DNA from: Bacteroidota bacterium
Lineage (GTDB): Bacteria; Bacteroidota; Bacteroidia; Chitinophagales; Chitinophagaceae
Direction: 5' to 3'
Assembly: GCA_023433755.1 (NCBI GenBank)
Contig: JAEYUA010000295.1
Coordinates: forward strand, 1 to 22,969
DNA length: 22,969 nucleotides
Below are positions 1 through 6,902 of this stretch, piece by piece. Every line of letters starts with the position of its first letter. Within the stretch, counting starts at the first letter, position 1. A model generated the notes under the pieces. It had not been told where the DNA came from. It searched no databases and saw nothing but the letters and a program-made list of their open reading frames with translations. The translations under genes were made by a program, and so were the position numbers.

Positions 1-1
1 C

Positions 2-2323
2 ACTGGTGTTGCGGCGATTAATGCCGGTGGCGTTACCATTCATTCATTTTTTCAATTGCCGCTTTCCCCTTTTGTCCCGGGTAATGGAACGGCAGGTTCT
101 GCTCACACGCTTTTAAGCCGGTTACGCATCAACAGCCAGAAAAGACAAATCATACAGGAACTTGAATTGTTGGTGATCGATGAGATTAGCATGGTGAGGT
201 GTGATACGCTTGATGCGATCGATCTTGTTTTACGCCATATCAGGAAACGGCCTTATGAAAGATTTGGCGGTGTGCAGGTTTTGTTCATTGGTGATATGTT
301 CCAGTTGCCGCCCGTGGCCAAAGACCAGGAGTGGAATATGCTTTCTGCTTTTTATGAAAGCCCTTATTTTTTCGACAGCCAGGTGTTACGTGATGAACCT
401 CCTGTATGCATTGAATTCGAAAAGATCTACCGGCAGACAGAAGAGAAGTTTATCCGGATATTGAACCAGGTGAGAAATAATGTATTGGGTGAAGAAGGAC
501 TTGAATTATTGAAGCAACGATATCAGCCCGCATACCGTGCAGCTAAGAATGATGGTTATATTATTCTCACTACACATAATGAAAAGGCCAGGAGCACCAA
601 CGCCCAGATGTTGCAAAGCCTTAATGCACCGCTTTTCAGTTATGAGGCTGAAATAGAAAATGAATTTTCGGAGAATGCCTACCCCGCGGATCTAAACCTG
701 CAATTGAAATTAGGTGCGCAGGTCATGTTCATCCGCAATGATACTGAACGAAGATTCTTTAATGGCAAGATTGGTATCGTAAGCGCTCTTGAAAAGGGTA
801 AGATCCTCGTACAATGTAAGGATGAGGATGAACCTATCGAGGTGGGTAAAGAGAAATGGGAAAATATCAGGTACTCGCTTAACAGGCAAAACCGCCAGCT
901 CGAGGAAGAAGTGCTGGGTTCATTTACACAGTATCCACTTCGGCTTGCCTGGGCCATCACCATTCACAAAAGCCAGGGACTGACTTTTGAAAAAGCCATC
1001 ATCGATGCAGGCAAGGCCTTTGCTCCCGGGCAGGTTTATGTTGCACTTAGCCGCTGCACCAGTTTAGAGGGCATGATACTGCATAGTGAGATAGATAGCC
1101 GGAGATTGTTGAATGATGAGCGCATCATCAGGTTTGCACAGAGAACATCTGACAAGGAAACGCTGAACCGGGAACTGGAAGTGGCGGGAAGACACTACAA
1201 GCAAAGGATTCTTTCAGATCTTTTCGATTTTAATAAACCATCTGCTATTTGTGAAGAGATCTCGGGCTTCCTTGCAGAACAAATAACGGGATTTAACGAG
1301 GAGGCGGTTTCCTGGTCAGAACAAATAAGTTCTGTGATATCGGGTCTGCAAACTACTGCGGCAAAGTTTCAGTCCCAGCTAAGGCAATATTTTAATGAAT
1401 TAAAAGAAGAATTCTTACAGGTTGCGATCCAGGAAAGGATCAAAGCGGCCTGCGGGTATTTCATAAAGGAGATTGGTCGCCTGGTCGGCATGCTGAAAGA
1501 AACCCCGGTGGTGACCGACAGTAAAATGCAGGCGAAGGAATTTAATGATATGCTGCGGAATCTTTTTGGTGTCCTTTCCCTGCAGCAGTTTTTAATGGAG
1601 GGCATTGCTGATCAATTTCACCCCGTTATCTATCACCAGCGGAGAAAAGATTTCAAGGTTCCATCTTTCAGCGTGAATGTTTATTCCGGTGTAAAAACGG
1701 TTAACAAGATAATCGCTAATGCTCCTTTGTACCAGCAGTTGAAGCAATTGCGTGACCAGATCTGCTCCCAGAAAAATCTTCCCGTTTTCATGGTGGCAGG
1801 CAGCCAGTCGCTCGAGGAGCTGGCCACCTACCTGCCGGTTGATAAAACATCGCTTCGGCAGATCAGCGGTTTCGGAACTTCCAGGATTGAATCTTATGGC
1901 GAAAGATTTTTGGAACTGATCAGGAAATATTGTGACCAGCAAGGGTTGGAATCCAACATGGCTGACCTAACGCCAAAGCGCATACGAAAACCAGCCGGAA
2001 CTAAAAAAGTGGATACCAAGCAGGAGAGTTTCAAAATGTACCGGGAAGGAAAGACTATCCCGGATATCGCAAGGGAAAGAAAATTATCTCCTCAAACAGT
2101 TGAAGGTCACCTTTGCCATTTTATTGGTTTGGGTGAACTGGCTATTGATGACCTGGTGAGTCAAGAAAAGATCAGCAGGATCAGGCCTTTGTTGTCGCCA
2201 GGTCCGGCATCACTGACCCCCATCAAGGAAAAACTGGGTAACGATATCAGTTACGGTGAGATCAGGATGGTGCAGGCCTGGGTCAATTCCCTTTACAGGT
2301 CATCTGCCCATGAAAACCATTAG
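2..2323 (+). CDS. PIF1-like superfamily 1 helicase with HRDC and helix-turn-helix tail (5' partial)
   Basis: This is an ATP-dependent DNA helicase of the PIF1/RecD-like type. The window opens inside the gene: the frame is open from base 2 and begins TGVAAINAGG...TIHSFF (motif Ia region), so the N-terminus and Walker A loop lie outside. Visible motifs are Walker B LLVIDEISMV (about nt 167-196), motif III GDMFQLPPV (about nt 290-316), and motifs V/VI TIHKSQGLTFEKA and QVYVALSRCTSLEG (about nt 959-1069). After a long helical linker there is an HRDC-like nucleic-acid-binding domain (about nt 1715-1935) and a C-terminal HTH resembling the RecQ-associated one (IPDIARERKLSPQTVEGHL, about nt 2060-2115). 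PIF1-family enzymes unwind forked or G-quadruplex DNA; the cellular role here is inferred. Its last 24 bp overlap the 3' end of mnmG on the other strand. Confidence 0.88.
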   Translation, partial: TGVAAINAGGVTIHSFFQLPLSPFVPGNGTAGSAHTLLSRLRINSQKRQIIQELELLVIDEISMVRCDTLDAIDLVLRHIRKRPYERFGGVQVLFIGDMFQLPPVAKDQEWNMLSAFYESPYFFDSQVLRDEPPVCIEFEKIYRQTEEKFIRILNQVRNNVLGEEGLELLKQRYQPAYRAAKNDGYIILTTHNEKARSTNAQMLQSLNAPLFSYEAEIENEFSENAYPADLNLQLKLGAQVMFIRNDTERRFFNGKIGIVSALEKGKILVQCKDEDEPIEVGKEKWENIRYSLNRQNRQLEEEVLGSFTQYPLRLAWAITIHKSQGLTFEKAIIDAGKAFAPGQVYVALSRCTSLEGMILHSEIDSRRLLNDERIIRFAQRTSDKETLNRELEVAGRHYKQRILSDLFDFNKPSAICEEISGFLAEQITGFNEEAVSWSEQISSVISGLQTTAAKFQSQLRQYFNELKEEFLQVAIQERIKAACGYFIKEIGRLVGMLKETPVVTDSKMQAKEFNDMLRNLFGVLSLQQFLMEGIADQFHPVIYHQRRKDFKVPSFSVNVYSGVKTVNKIIANAPLYQQLKQLRDQICSQKNLPVFMVAGSQSLEELATYLPVDKTSLRQISGFGTSRIESYGERFLELIRKYCDQQGLESNMADLTPKRIRKPAGTKKVDTKQESFKMYREGKTIPDIARERKLSPQTVEGHLCHFIGLGELAIDDLVSQEKISRIRPLLSPGPASLTPIKEKLGNDISYGEIRMVQAWVNSLYRSSAHENH

Positions 2324-4162
2324 GATCTGTACATCGCTGGGATTAATTCCCGAGATGCGGCTTGCTTGTCCCAGTGTTTTAGGTCTCATACGGTTCAATT
2401 TTTCACGCGCCTCCACCCCAAGCGACACAATGCGTTGATAATCAAACTGTTCTGGAATCTCAAGGTCTTCAAGCTGCTTCATGCGGTCTACGAGCTCTCT
2501 TTCTTTGTCAATATAAACCTGGTATTTAATCTGGATTTCAGCCTGTTCAATAGTTTCCCTGTCATAACCTTCCAATGCTGTTTTGATTTTTGGGACTTGC
2601 TCGTTTAACTGGGAGATGCTGATGCCTGGCCTTAATAGGATTTTATCGGCCTTTTGTTTCTCGGTCACCGGTGCACTTTTTACAAATTCAAGGAAGGGGT
2701 TGATCTCCTGCCCTTCCAGTTGCATCGAGGAAAGCTTTTGTTTGATCTCCAGTACCTGGTTCTTTTTTTGGAGTACGCGGTCCATCCTTTCTTGAGAGGC
2801 GAGCCCCATACGGTAACTCAACTCAGTCAGTCTTAGGTCAGCATTGTCCTGCCTAAGAAGCGTCCGGAATTCTGCTCTTGAGGTAAACATCCGGTAGGGC
2901 TCCTGGGTTCCTTTACTGATAAGGTCGTCAATAAGGACCCCGATATATGCCTCGCTCCTTTTCAGAACCAGGGGAGCATCGTCTTTTATTTTTAAGTGAG
3001 CATTGATGCCAGCCATTAATCCCTGGCAGGCAGCTTCTTCATAACCAGTGGTTCCATTGATCTGGCCTGCAAAAAACAGGTTTTGAACATGGCGGGTTTC
3101 AAGACTATAATGAAGTTGGGTTGGCGGGAAAAAATCATATTCGATGGCATAGCCGGGCCTAAAAAACCGCACATTCTCAAAACCTGGAACTTTCCGTAGC
3201 GCGGCATATTGCACATCCTCGGGAAGAGAGGTTGAAAACCCATTCACATAGATCTCCACCGTGTTCCAACCTTCCGGCTCTACAAATAGTTGGTGCCTGT
3301 CGCGCTCAGCAAAACGGTTAATCTTGTCTTCTATGCTTGGGCAATACCGCGGACCCGTTCCTTCTATCCTGCCGGTATACATGGGACTGCGGTCAAATCC
3401 TGTTTTCAAGATCTCGTGTACTTCAGAGCTGGTGTAGGTAATCCAACAGCTCCTTTGCTCCTTCGGTTTGGGAACATCCATGAAGGAAAAACCTTCAATA
3501 TGATCATCACCTTTCTGTTCTTCCATTTTGGAATAGTCAAGCGAACGGCCATCCACCCTTGGTGGCGTTCCTGTTTTGAGGCGGTCACTTTCAAAACCCA
3601 GGCTAACGAGTTGCTCGGTTAGACCTTCAGATGCTTTTTCAGCAACCCTTCCCCCGCCCAGACGCTTTTCACCAATATGAATGACGCCATTGAGAAAGGT
3701 TCCATTGGTTAAAACCACGGCTTTGGACCTGATTTCATGCCCTAACCCCGTAATTACCCCCTTAACAATGCCGTTTTCTACGATAAGTTGACGGACCATA
3801 TCCTGGTAAAAAGAAACTCTTGGTGTTTGCTCCAGCATTTCCCTCCATTTAGTAGCGAAAAGCATGCGGTCGTTTTGAGCGCGCGGGCTCCACATTGCTG
3901 GCCCCTTTGACCTGTTTAACATCCGAAACTGGATCATGGAGGCGTCTGAAACAATACCCGAATAGCCGCCCATGGCATCAACCTCTCTTACAATCTGGCC
4001 TTTGGCTATTCCACCCATGGCGGGGTTGCAGCTCATCTGGGCTATGGTCTGCATATTCATAGTTATAAGCAAAACCTCAGAACCCATATTGGCTGCAGCG
4101 GCGGCTGCTTCACAACCGGCGTGACCCGCACCCACTACGATAACATCATATTCCTGGAACAT
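2300..4162 (-). CDS. mnmG: tRNA uridine-5-carboxymethylaminomethyl(34) synthesis enzyme MnmG (GidA)
   Basis: MnmG is an FAD-dependent enzyme that works in complex with the GTPase MnmE. It adds the (carboxymethyl)aminomethyl group at C5 of wobble U34 in certain tRNAs. The protein is 620 aa, the normal family length. The N-terminal Rossmann FAD site VIVVGAGHAGCEAA is at residues 7-20, followed by the family signature CNPAMGGIAKG at 45-55 and, further on, GTFLNG, GGGRV and CPSIEDK. The C-terminal helical MnmE/tRNA-binding domain is complete. ATG at 4162 is supported by the conserved N-terminus and by a TATTTTTG promoter element only 4 nt upstream, which leaves almost no leader. Its 3' end overlaps the helicase gene by 24 bp. 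Two parS-like sites lie directly upstream. mnmE is not in the window. Confidence 0.97.
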   Translation of the reverse strand: MFQEYDVIVVGAGHAGCEAAAAAANMGSEVLLITMNMQTIAQMSCNPAMGGIAKGQIVREVDAMGGYSGIVSDASMIQFRMLNRSKGPAMWSPRAQNDRMLFATKWREMLEQTPRVSFYQDMVRQLIVENGIVKGVITGLGHEIRSKAVVLTNGTFLNGVIHIGEKRLGGGRVAEKASEGLTEQLVSLGFESDRLKTGTPPRVDGRSLDYSKMEEQKGDDHIEGFSFMDVPKPKEQRSCWITYTSSEVHEILKTGFDRSPMYTGRIEGTGPRYCPSIEDKINRFAERDRHQLFVEPEGWNTVEIYVNGFSTSLPEDVQYAALRKVPGFENVRFFRPGYAIEYDFFPPTQLHYSLETRHVQNLFFAGQINGTTGYEEAACQGLMAGINAHLKIKDDAPLVLKRSEAYIGVLIDDLISKGTQEPYRMFTSRAEFRTLLRQDNADLRLTELSYRMGLASQERMDRVLQKKNQVLEIKQKLSSMQLEGQEINPFLEFVKSAPVTEKQKADKILLRPGISISQLNEQVPKIKTALEGYDRETIEQAEIQIKYQVYIDKERELVDRMKQLEDLEIPEQFDYQRIVSLGVEAREKLNRMRPKTLGQASRISGINPSDVQILMVFMGR

Positions 4163-4166
4163 GGAG

Positions 4167-4174
4167 CAAAAATA
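4167..4174 (-). promoter_or_regulatory. -7 promoter element TATTTTTG for mnmG
   Basis: On the minus strand TATTTTTG matches the Bacteroidota -7 consensus TAnnTTTG exactly and ends 4 nt before the mnmG ATG. No clean -33 TTTG is seen; the place where it should lie (about 4191-4195) is the distal edge of a parS-like site. The transcript would be leaderless or nearly so. Confidence 0.5.
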
Positions 4175-4179
4175 TTCGT

Positions 4180-4195
4180 TGTTTCACGTGGAACT
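4180..4195. promoter_or_regulatory. parS-like ParB-binding site 1
   Basis: The 16-mer TGTTTCACGTGGAACT has 15 of 16 positions of the parS form TGTTTCACGTGGAACA, the reverse complement of TGTTCCACGTGAAACA. The CACGTG core is intact. It is the mirror image of site 2 at 4217-4232: fifteen bases are shared in inverted orientation. parS sites are bound by the CTP-dependent clamp ParB and nucleate the segregation complex; they cluster near oriC and often near gidA/mnmG. Confidence 0.75.
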
Positions 4196-4213
4196 TGTTA
4201 AAGTAAACCCGCT

Positions 4214-4666
4214 TCACGTTCCACGTGAAACATTAAGCAAGCCGAGGTATTTATCTTCCATAGATCTCATTAGCTCCTGTTCTTTTTTGGATTTGTCTTT
4301 ATACCCACAGAGGTGTAGTGCACCATGGATCATAACACGATGGAGTTCATTTAGAAACCCGGATCGAAAGGTTGTGGCATTCTCGCGGATGCGATCAATA
4401 CTGATATAGATTTCCCCTTCCACATCCTGGTCCTTTAGTGAAAGTTCAAAACTGATGATGTCGGTCAGGGTATCGTGTTGTAAGAACTGCTGGTTCAACC
4501 CCAAGAGAAAATTGTCCGTACAAAACACATAACTGAGGCCCTTTAATTTTCTTTTTTCCTTCCTGAAAATGGCTGCCAGGAAGATTTTAACTTCTGTCCG
4601 GGCTGGAAAATAGAAGGGGGCAACCTGGTAATGAAAATGGATCCTCGATTGTATTGGTTTTGCCAT
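4214..4666 (-). CDS. ybeY: rRNA maturation RNase YbeY
   Basis: YbeY is a metal-dependent endoribonuclease involved in 16S rRNA 3'-end maturation and ribosome quality control. The protein is 150 aa, the usual length. The signature helix HGALHLCGYKD (residues 114-124) gives the metal ligands His114 and His118. The third ligand position, His in E. coli (GYDH), is Asp124 here; from recall GYKD is common in Bacteroidota YbeY. The upstream conserved segment DTLTDIISFEL (65-75) is present. The final residues NVSRGT are encoded by a parS-like site, so the C-terminal tail may be shaped by DNA function. ATG at 4666 is preceded by GAATTTTG, one mismatch from the -7 consensus. It is codirectional with mnmG across a short gap and divergent from feoA. 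Confidence 0.94.
   Translation of the reverse strand: MAKPIQSRIHFHYQVAPFYFPARTEVKIFLAAIFRKEKRKLKGLSYVFCTDNFLLGLNQQFLQHDTLTDIISFELSLKDQDVEGEIYISIDRIRENATTFRSGFLNELHRVMIHGALHLCGYKDKSKKEQELMRSMEDKYLGLLNVSRGT
4217..4232. promoter_or_regulatory. parS-like ParB-binding site 2
   Basis: The 16-mer CGTTCCACGTGAAACA matches parS TGTTCCACGTGAAACA at 15 of 16 positions. It lies inside the 3' end of ybeY, where it encodes the tail residues NVSRGT read on the minus strand. Its centre is 37 bp from the centre of site 1. A further half-site-like TTCACGT overlaps its left edge at 4213-4219. Confidence 0.75.
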
Positions 4667-4703
4667 ATTTCAAAATTCGTAAACAGCTTATAAAGGACTT
4701 GAC

Positions 4704-4711
4704 TAGTTTTG
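4704..4711 (+). promoter_or_regulatory. -7 promoter element TAGTTTTG for feoA-nadD
   Basis: TAGTTTTG fits TAnnTTTG exactly and ends 5 nt before the feoA ATG at 4717, predicting a leaderless or near-leaderless transcript. No good -33 element is visible at the expected spacing, so confidence is limited. Its position argues against the upstream in-frame TTG at 4654 as the start. Confidence 0.4.
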
Positions 4712-4716
4712 AATTT

Positions 4717-4950
4717 ATGAGGTTATCAGATCTAAGGTCAGGAGAAAGGGCAACGATTACCAGCTTTGAGAATTCGGAGCTGGAGCTTAAACTCATGGAG
4801 ATGGGATGCATTCCTGGTGAGCAGGTAGTAGTTGAGCAGATTGCTCCGTTAGGGGACCCGATTTCCATCCGGATAGCCGGCTATTCACTGAGCCTGAGAA
4901 AAAATGAAGCTAACCAGATTATTGTTGATAACAAATTGAAAATCAAATAA
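4717..4950 (+). CDS. feoA: FeoA family ferrous iron transport accessory protein
   Basis: This is a small 77-aa SH3-like protein that in other bacteria binds FeoB on the cytoplasmic side and supports Fe(II) import. The family pattern is clear: RLSDLRSGERATI at the start, then LELKLMEMGCIPGEQV (about residues 28-43), then PLGDPISIRIAGYSLSLRK and EANQIIV. An upstream in-frame TTG (4654) would add 21 residues, but the conserved domain begins at the ATG at 4717 and a -7 promoter element lies directly before it. It is followed after only 4 bp by nadD, so they form an operon. feoB is not adjacent: it lies about 4.1 kb away on the opposite strand, so the Feo system is split. Confidence 0.9.
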   Translation: MRLSDLRSGERATITSFENSELELKLMEMGCIPGEQVVVEQIAPLGDPISIRIAGYSLSLRKNEANQIIVDNKLKIK

Positions 4951-4954
4951 ATAG

Positions 4955-5539
4955 ATGAAGATTGGGCTTTATTTCGGCTCTTTCAATCCCATTCATACCG
5001 GCCACCTCATCATAGCCAGTCATATCCTCAATGAATCCTCACTCGACAGGGTTTGGTTTGTGATCTCTCCCCAGAACCCTTTCAAAAATTCAGAAACCCT
5101 GCTCAACGAATACGACCGGTTTCACCTGGTTCAAAAAGCGATCGAGCAGGATACAAGGCTTCGTGCCAGTGATATTGAGTTCAGCTTACCCAAGCCATCC
5201 TATACCAGCCATACCCTAACCTATCTAACGGAAAAATATCCTTCCCATTCTTTTTCGATCATCATGGGCAGTGATAGTTTTCAGAACCTGGGCAAGTGGA
5301 AGAATGCAGAATCCATTATACGCAACTATCCCATCCTGGTTTATAAGCGGCCTGGTTTTGAAATTGATAATTCAATCGGTGCCCGTATCGAGATTATGAA
5401 AGCCCCCCTGCTTGAAATTTCGGCTACTCATATACGTGAGTTGATCAGGAGTGGCAAGTCAATCAAATACCTGGTGCCGGAAGTGGTGGAAGAAGAAATC
5501 GCCGCAGGCGGTTATTACAGGAAAACTCAAAAGAAATAA
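4955..5539 (+). CDS. nadD: Nicotinate-nucleotide adenylyltransferase
   Basis: NadD transfers AMP from ATP to nicotinate mononucleotide, giving deamido-NAD in NAD biosynthesis. The protein is 194 aa, the typical length. The nucleotidyltransferase motif GSFNPIHTGHL spans residues 8-18, with the HxGH-type histidines His14 and His17. FVISPQNPFKN follows, then MGSDSFQNLGKWKN (about 108-121) and the C-terminal ISATHIRELIRSGKSI (the ISxTxIR phosphate-binding motif). It is cotranscribed with feoA (4-bp gap). Its last 13 bp overlap the 3' end of the chromate transporter gene on the opposite strand. Confidence 0.96.
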   Translation: MKIGLYFGSFNPIHTGHLIIASHILNESSLDRVWFVISPQNPFKNSETLLNEYDRFHLVQKAIEQDTRLRASDIEFSLPKPSYTSHTLTYLTEKYPSHSFSIIMGSDSFQNLGKWKNAESIIRNYPILVYKRPGFEIDNSIGARIEIMKAPLLEISATHIRELIRSGKSIKYLVPEVVEEEIAAGGYYRKTQKK

Positions 5540-6777
5540 CCGAGTAAAAGACAGGCCGCCACTATGAAGGGAGCGGGGATTTTTGTGAACTGCAATAAAA
5601 TGAAAGTGCCGGTGATTACTGCAATATTGATGAGGCTCACCGCTTTGACTTCCACCAGCGAAATATCCTTCATGATATATAATGTGGAGGCGATCATGAT
5701 ACCTACCACCGCCGCATTGATGCCTTCAAGGGAACGGTAGACCACCGCGTATTTTTTCAGGTTGTTCCAGATCGGGAAAAAGAAAAGTACCAGCAAGGCG
5801 CTTGGAAAAAATATGGCAATCGTCCCGGTCAGGCAGCCGATCACCTGCATATAGGGTCCCTGGTCGCGCAGGGCCATTCCACCCGTGAATGAAGCAATCG
5901 CGAATACTGGTCCGGGTACGGCTCGCACCATGCCCATACCGGTGGTCATTTCATCACGGTCAATTTCAATCCTGTTTTTAGCGGCCTCCGGTCGTTTTTC
6001 CCTGAGGATGCCGGGCCTCACGGAAAACTGTTCATACATCATTGGCATCAATACCTGTCCTCCTCCAAACACCAGGCTGCCCATACGGTAGGTGTTTTCA
6101 AAAAGCTGGACGGACTTGCGGTTCTCCCAGTCATTCTTCCTCGCCAGTTCACTTAAAATACCAGCCAACAGGAACACAATGGCGAAAAGCCAGATATTCC
6201 ACCACTTGATCTTTTTGGGTTTTGTTTCCACCTGCGGAATTCTTTTATGGCTGATATTGGTGGCGATGCCCCCAGCCACGATCAATGCCGGAAAAATCCA
6301 CGGTGATTTAAAAAGAAGATAAGTGGCCGCCACGCAAATCAGCATGATAATCCATGTGATGGTATTACGGATGGAAACTCCAAAGGCCATCGCGGAAGCA
6401 TAAGCCAGGAAACCCACGGCAAGTGAAGGCATGAACCTGAAAATATCAGCATGAAGTGCCGTCCGGTCTATATAATGCAGGAGAAAAGAAAAAGCTCCCA
6501 TCAGGATGCTGGCCGGCGCAATCCAGATCAGCAGGGTTACAATAGCCAGGGATACCCCTCCTCTTTTATAACCAATAAGTGTTACGGTTTGCGTGGAAGA
6601 GGCACCCGGCAACAAATTGCAAAATGCATTGTATTCCAGTAATTCCTCTTTGGTGAGATAAGGAGTTTTGTCGACAAACATTTTCATCATCATGGCAATG
6701 TGTGCCTGTGGTCCTCCAAACGCAGTGATGCTGTATAAAAAAACACTTCGCAAAAATGGTATGTGTCTTAGCATCAT
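5527..6777 (-). CDS. chrA: Chromate transporter (ChrA/CHR family, two-domain)
   Basis: This is an inner-membrane transporter of the CHR family, whose characterised members export chromate. The protein is 416 aa, the size of the long form with two tandem CHR domains. Domain 1 begins near residue 12 with SITAFGGPQAHIAMM and the motif NLLPGASSTQ. Domain 2 begins near residue 230 with GSLVFGGGQVLMPMM and has AVPGPVFAIASFTGG. Hydrophobic membrane segments fill both halves; a charged insertion (REKRPEAAKNRIEIDRDEM) sits between the two motifs of domain 2. The substrate is assigned by family only, and many ChrA homologues have untested function. Two adjacent Met codons open the frame (6777 and 6774). 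The gene is divergent from the M20 hydrolase across 125 bp, where TAAATTTA at 6785-6792 (minus strand) is one mismatch from the -7 consensus. Confidence 0.9.
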   Translation of the reverse strand: MMLRHIPFLRSVFLYSITAFGGPQAHIAMMMKMFVDKTPYLTKEELLEYNAFCNLLPGASSTQTVTLIGYKRGGVSLAIVTLLIWIAPASILMGAFSFLLHYIDRTALHADIFRFMPSLAVGFLAYASAMAFGVSIRNTITWIIMLICVAATYLLFKSPWIFPALIVAGGIATNISHKRIPQVETKPKKIKWWNIWLFAIVFLLAGILSELARKNDWENRKSVQLFENTYRMGSLVFGGGQVLMPMMYEQFSVRPGILREKRPEAAKNRIEIDRDEMTTGMGMVRAVPGPVFAIASFTGGMALRDQGPYMQVIGCLTGTIAIFFPSALLVLFFFPIWNNLKKYAVVYRSLEGINAAVVGIMIASTLYIMKDISLVEVKAVSLINIAVITGTFILLQFTKIPAPFIVAACLLLGYFF

Positions 6778-6902
6778 AGCGGGTTAAATTTATAGAATTC
6801 AATCAAGCCACCATATTATTAATTGATCACACCATCACTTCAAAAAACCATCAACCTATCTGCGGTGAATGAATTACATTTATTTCAACCAAATTTCAGC
6901 TC

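Noticed and set aside
4163..4232. Chromosome origin (oriC) at the parS pair
   Set aside because: No DnaA boxes of the TTATCCACA type and no AT-rich unwinding region nearby, and no dnaA or parAB gene in the window. Only a segregation site is supported.
4161..4409. 82-codon plus-strand frame containing FHVE and HVPRET from the parS repeats
   Set aside because: It is antisense to ybeY across most of its length; the FHVE-like words are simply the translation of parS DNA.
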